A DNA stretch of 22,117 nucleotides from Anaerosoma sp034007245. GTDB taxonomy: Bacteria; Actinomycetota; Coriobacteriia; Anaerosomatales; Anaerosomataceae. The DNA lies in assembly GCA_034007245.1 (NCBI GenBank), contig JAVERH010000018.1, positions 1 through 22,117 of the forward strand, given 5' to 3'. Shown piece after piece: positions 21,839 through 22,117 of this stretch. Within the stretch, counting starts at the first letter, position 1, and every line of letters begins with the position of its first letter. A program made the translations under genes and the position numbers. The notes under the pieces were generated by a model. It ran no database searches and was not told the DNA's origin. It saw nothing but the letters and a program-made list of their open reading frames with translations.

Positions 21839-22117
21839 ATGACGGAATCGAACGCAATCGAGTCTTTGTCCCAGGAGTACCGTGTGGTGCAGCCACCCGC
21901 CAGGGTCACCGAGCGCGCACACATCCAGTCGATTGAGGAGTACGACGAGCTTTACCAGCGCTCGGTCGAGGACCCCGAAGGCTTCTGGGCCGACATGGCC
22001 GAGCAGATGCTCCACTGGGAGAAGAAGTGGCACACCGTTCTCGACTACGACTTCGACAAGCCTTACATCAAGTGGTTCGTGGGCGGCAAGACCAACGTCG
22101 CGTACAACTGCATCGAT
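21839..22117 (+). CDS. acs: Acetyl-CoA synthetase, N-terminal part (runs off window)
   Basis: The first 93 codons are present. The protein region ARVTERAHIQSIEEYDELYQ, with PEGFWADMAEQMLHWEKKW and then the FDKPYIKWFVGGKTNVAYN segment, is the typical N-terminal domain of acetyl-CoA synthetase (AMP-forming), followed in the full enzyme by the AMP-binding core. It would activate acetate to acetyl-CoA through acetyl-adenylate. The ATG at 21839 follows the purine-rich GAGGAGAGGAGA by about nine bases. The catalytic lysine and the nucleotide site lie outside the window. Confidence 0.93.
   Translation, partial: MTESNAIESLSQEYRVVQPPARVTERAHIQSIEEYDELYQRSVEDPEGFWADMAEQMLHWEKKWHTVLDYDFDKPYIKWFVGGKTNVAYNCID

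Noticed and set aside
21727..21936. 69-codon open frame across the acs start
   Set aside because: It overlaps the acs start in another frame, lacks a ribosome site and its product shows no family features.

Overview
The window is about 22 kb of GC-rich, densely packed bacterial chromosome with no phage, transposon or CRISPR signature. Overlapping stops and starts (ATGA, TGATG, GTGA), many GTG/TTG starts, RsbU-like phosphatase and STAS/anti-sigma modules, an RNase D with HRDC domain and a DegV protein suggest a high-GC Gram-positive bacterium. An anaerobic actinobacterial lineage such as Coriobacteriia is my best guess, but no marker here settles it. A sigma-54 activator and an apparent -24/-12 promoter are unexpected for typical Actinobacteria.

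Left region (1-2976, + strand): the 3' end of a histidine kinase overlaps an NtrC-type sigma-54 response regulator. Right after the regulator lies a near-consensus sigma-54 promoter (1539-1554), then a small two-TM zinc-ribbon protein, an HMA-domain metallochaperone and a CcdA-type thiol-reductant transporter. The ccdA promoter carries a perfect CsoR-like inverted repeat. I read this as a metal/thiol-redox locus with two layers of control.

Signalling region (2985-7117, + strand): a membrane sensor with three GAF-like domains and a SpoIIE/RsbU phosphatase domain precedes a protein that fuses a STAS (anti-anti-sigma) domain to an RsbW-like kinase domain. Together they form a partner-switching module without a sigma factor alongside. 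A nitroreductase, a HAD hydrolase translationally coupled to it and a 50-residue orphan protein with its own promoter follow (7194-8766).

Antiporter region (15648 down to 8785, - strand): nine overlapping genes encode a multisubunit cation/proton antiporter in the order mnhE, F, G, MbhD-like, B, C and then three large NuoL/M/N-like subunits. The last of these has lost residues normally needed for proton movement. tRNA-Gly(GCC) and tRNA-Cys(GCA) lie just upstream on the same strand, and tRNA-Val(GAC) with a strong terminator lies beyond them on the + strand.

Right region (16400-22117): a diacylglycerol-kinase-like lipid kinase (- strand) is divergent from a five-gene + strand operon: rnd, xseA, xseB, a HIT protein and degV. 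The operon ends in a perfect UUCG-loop terminator. A roughly 420-base stretch without a gene but with nested inverted repeats separates it from the 5' end of acs (acetyl-CoA synthetase), which runs off the window.
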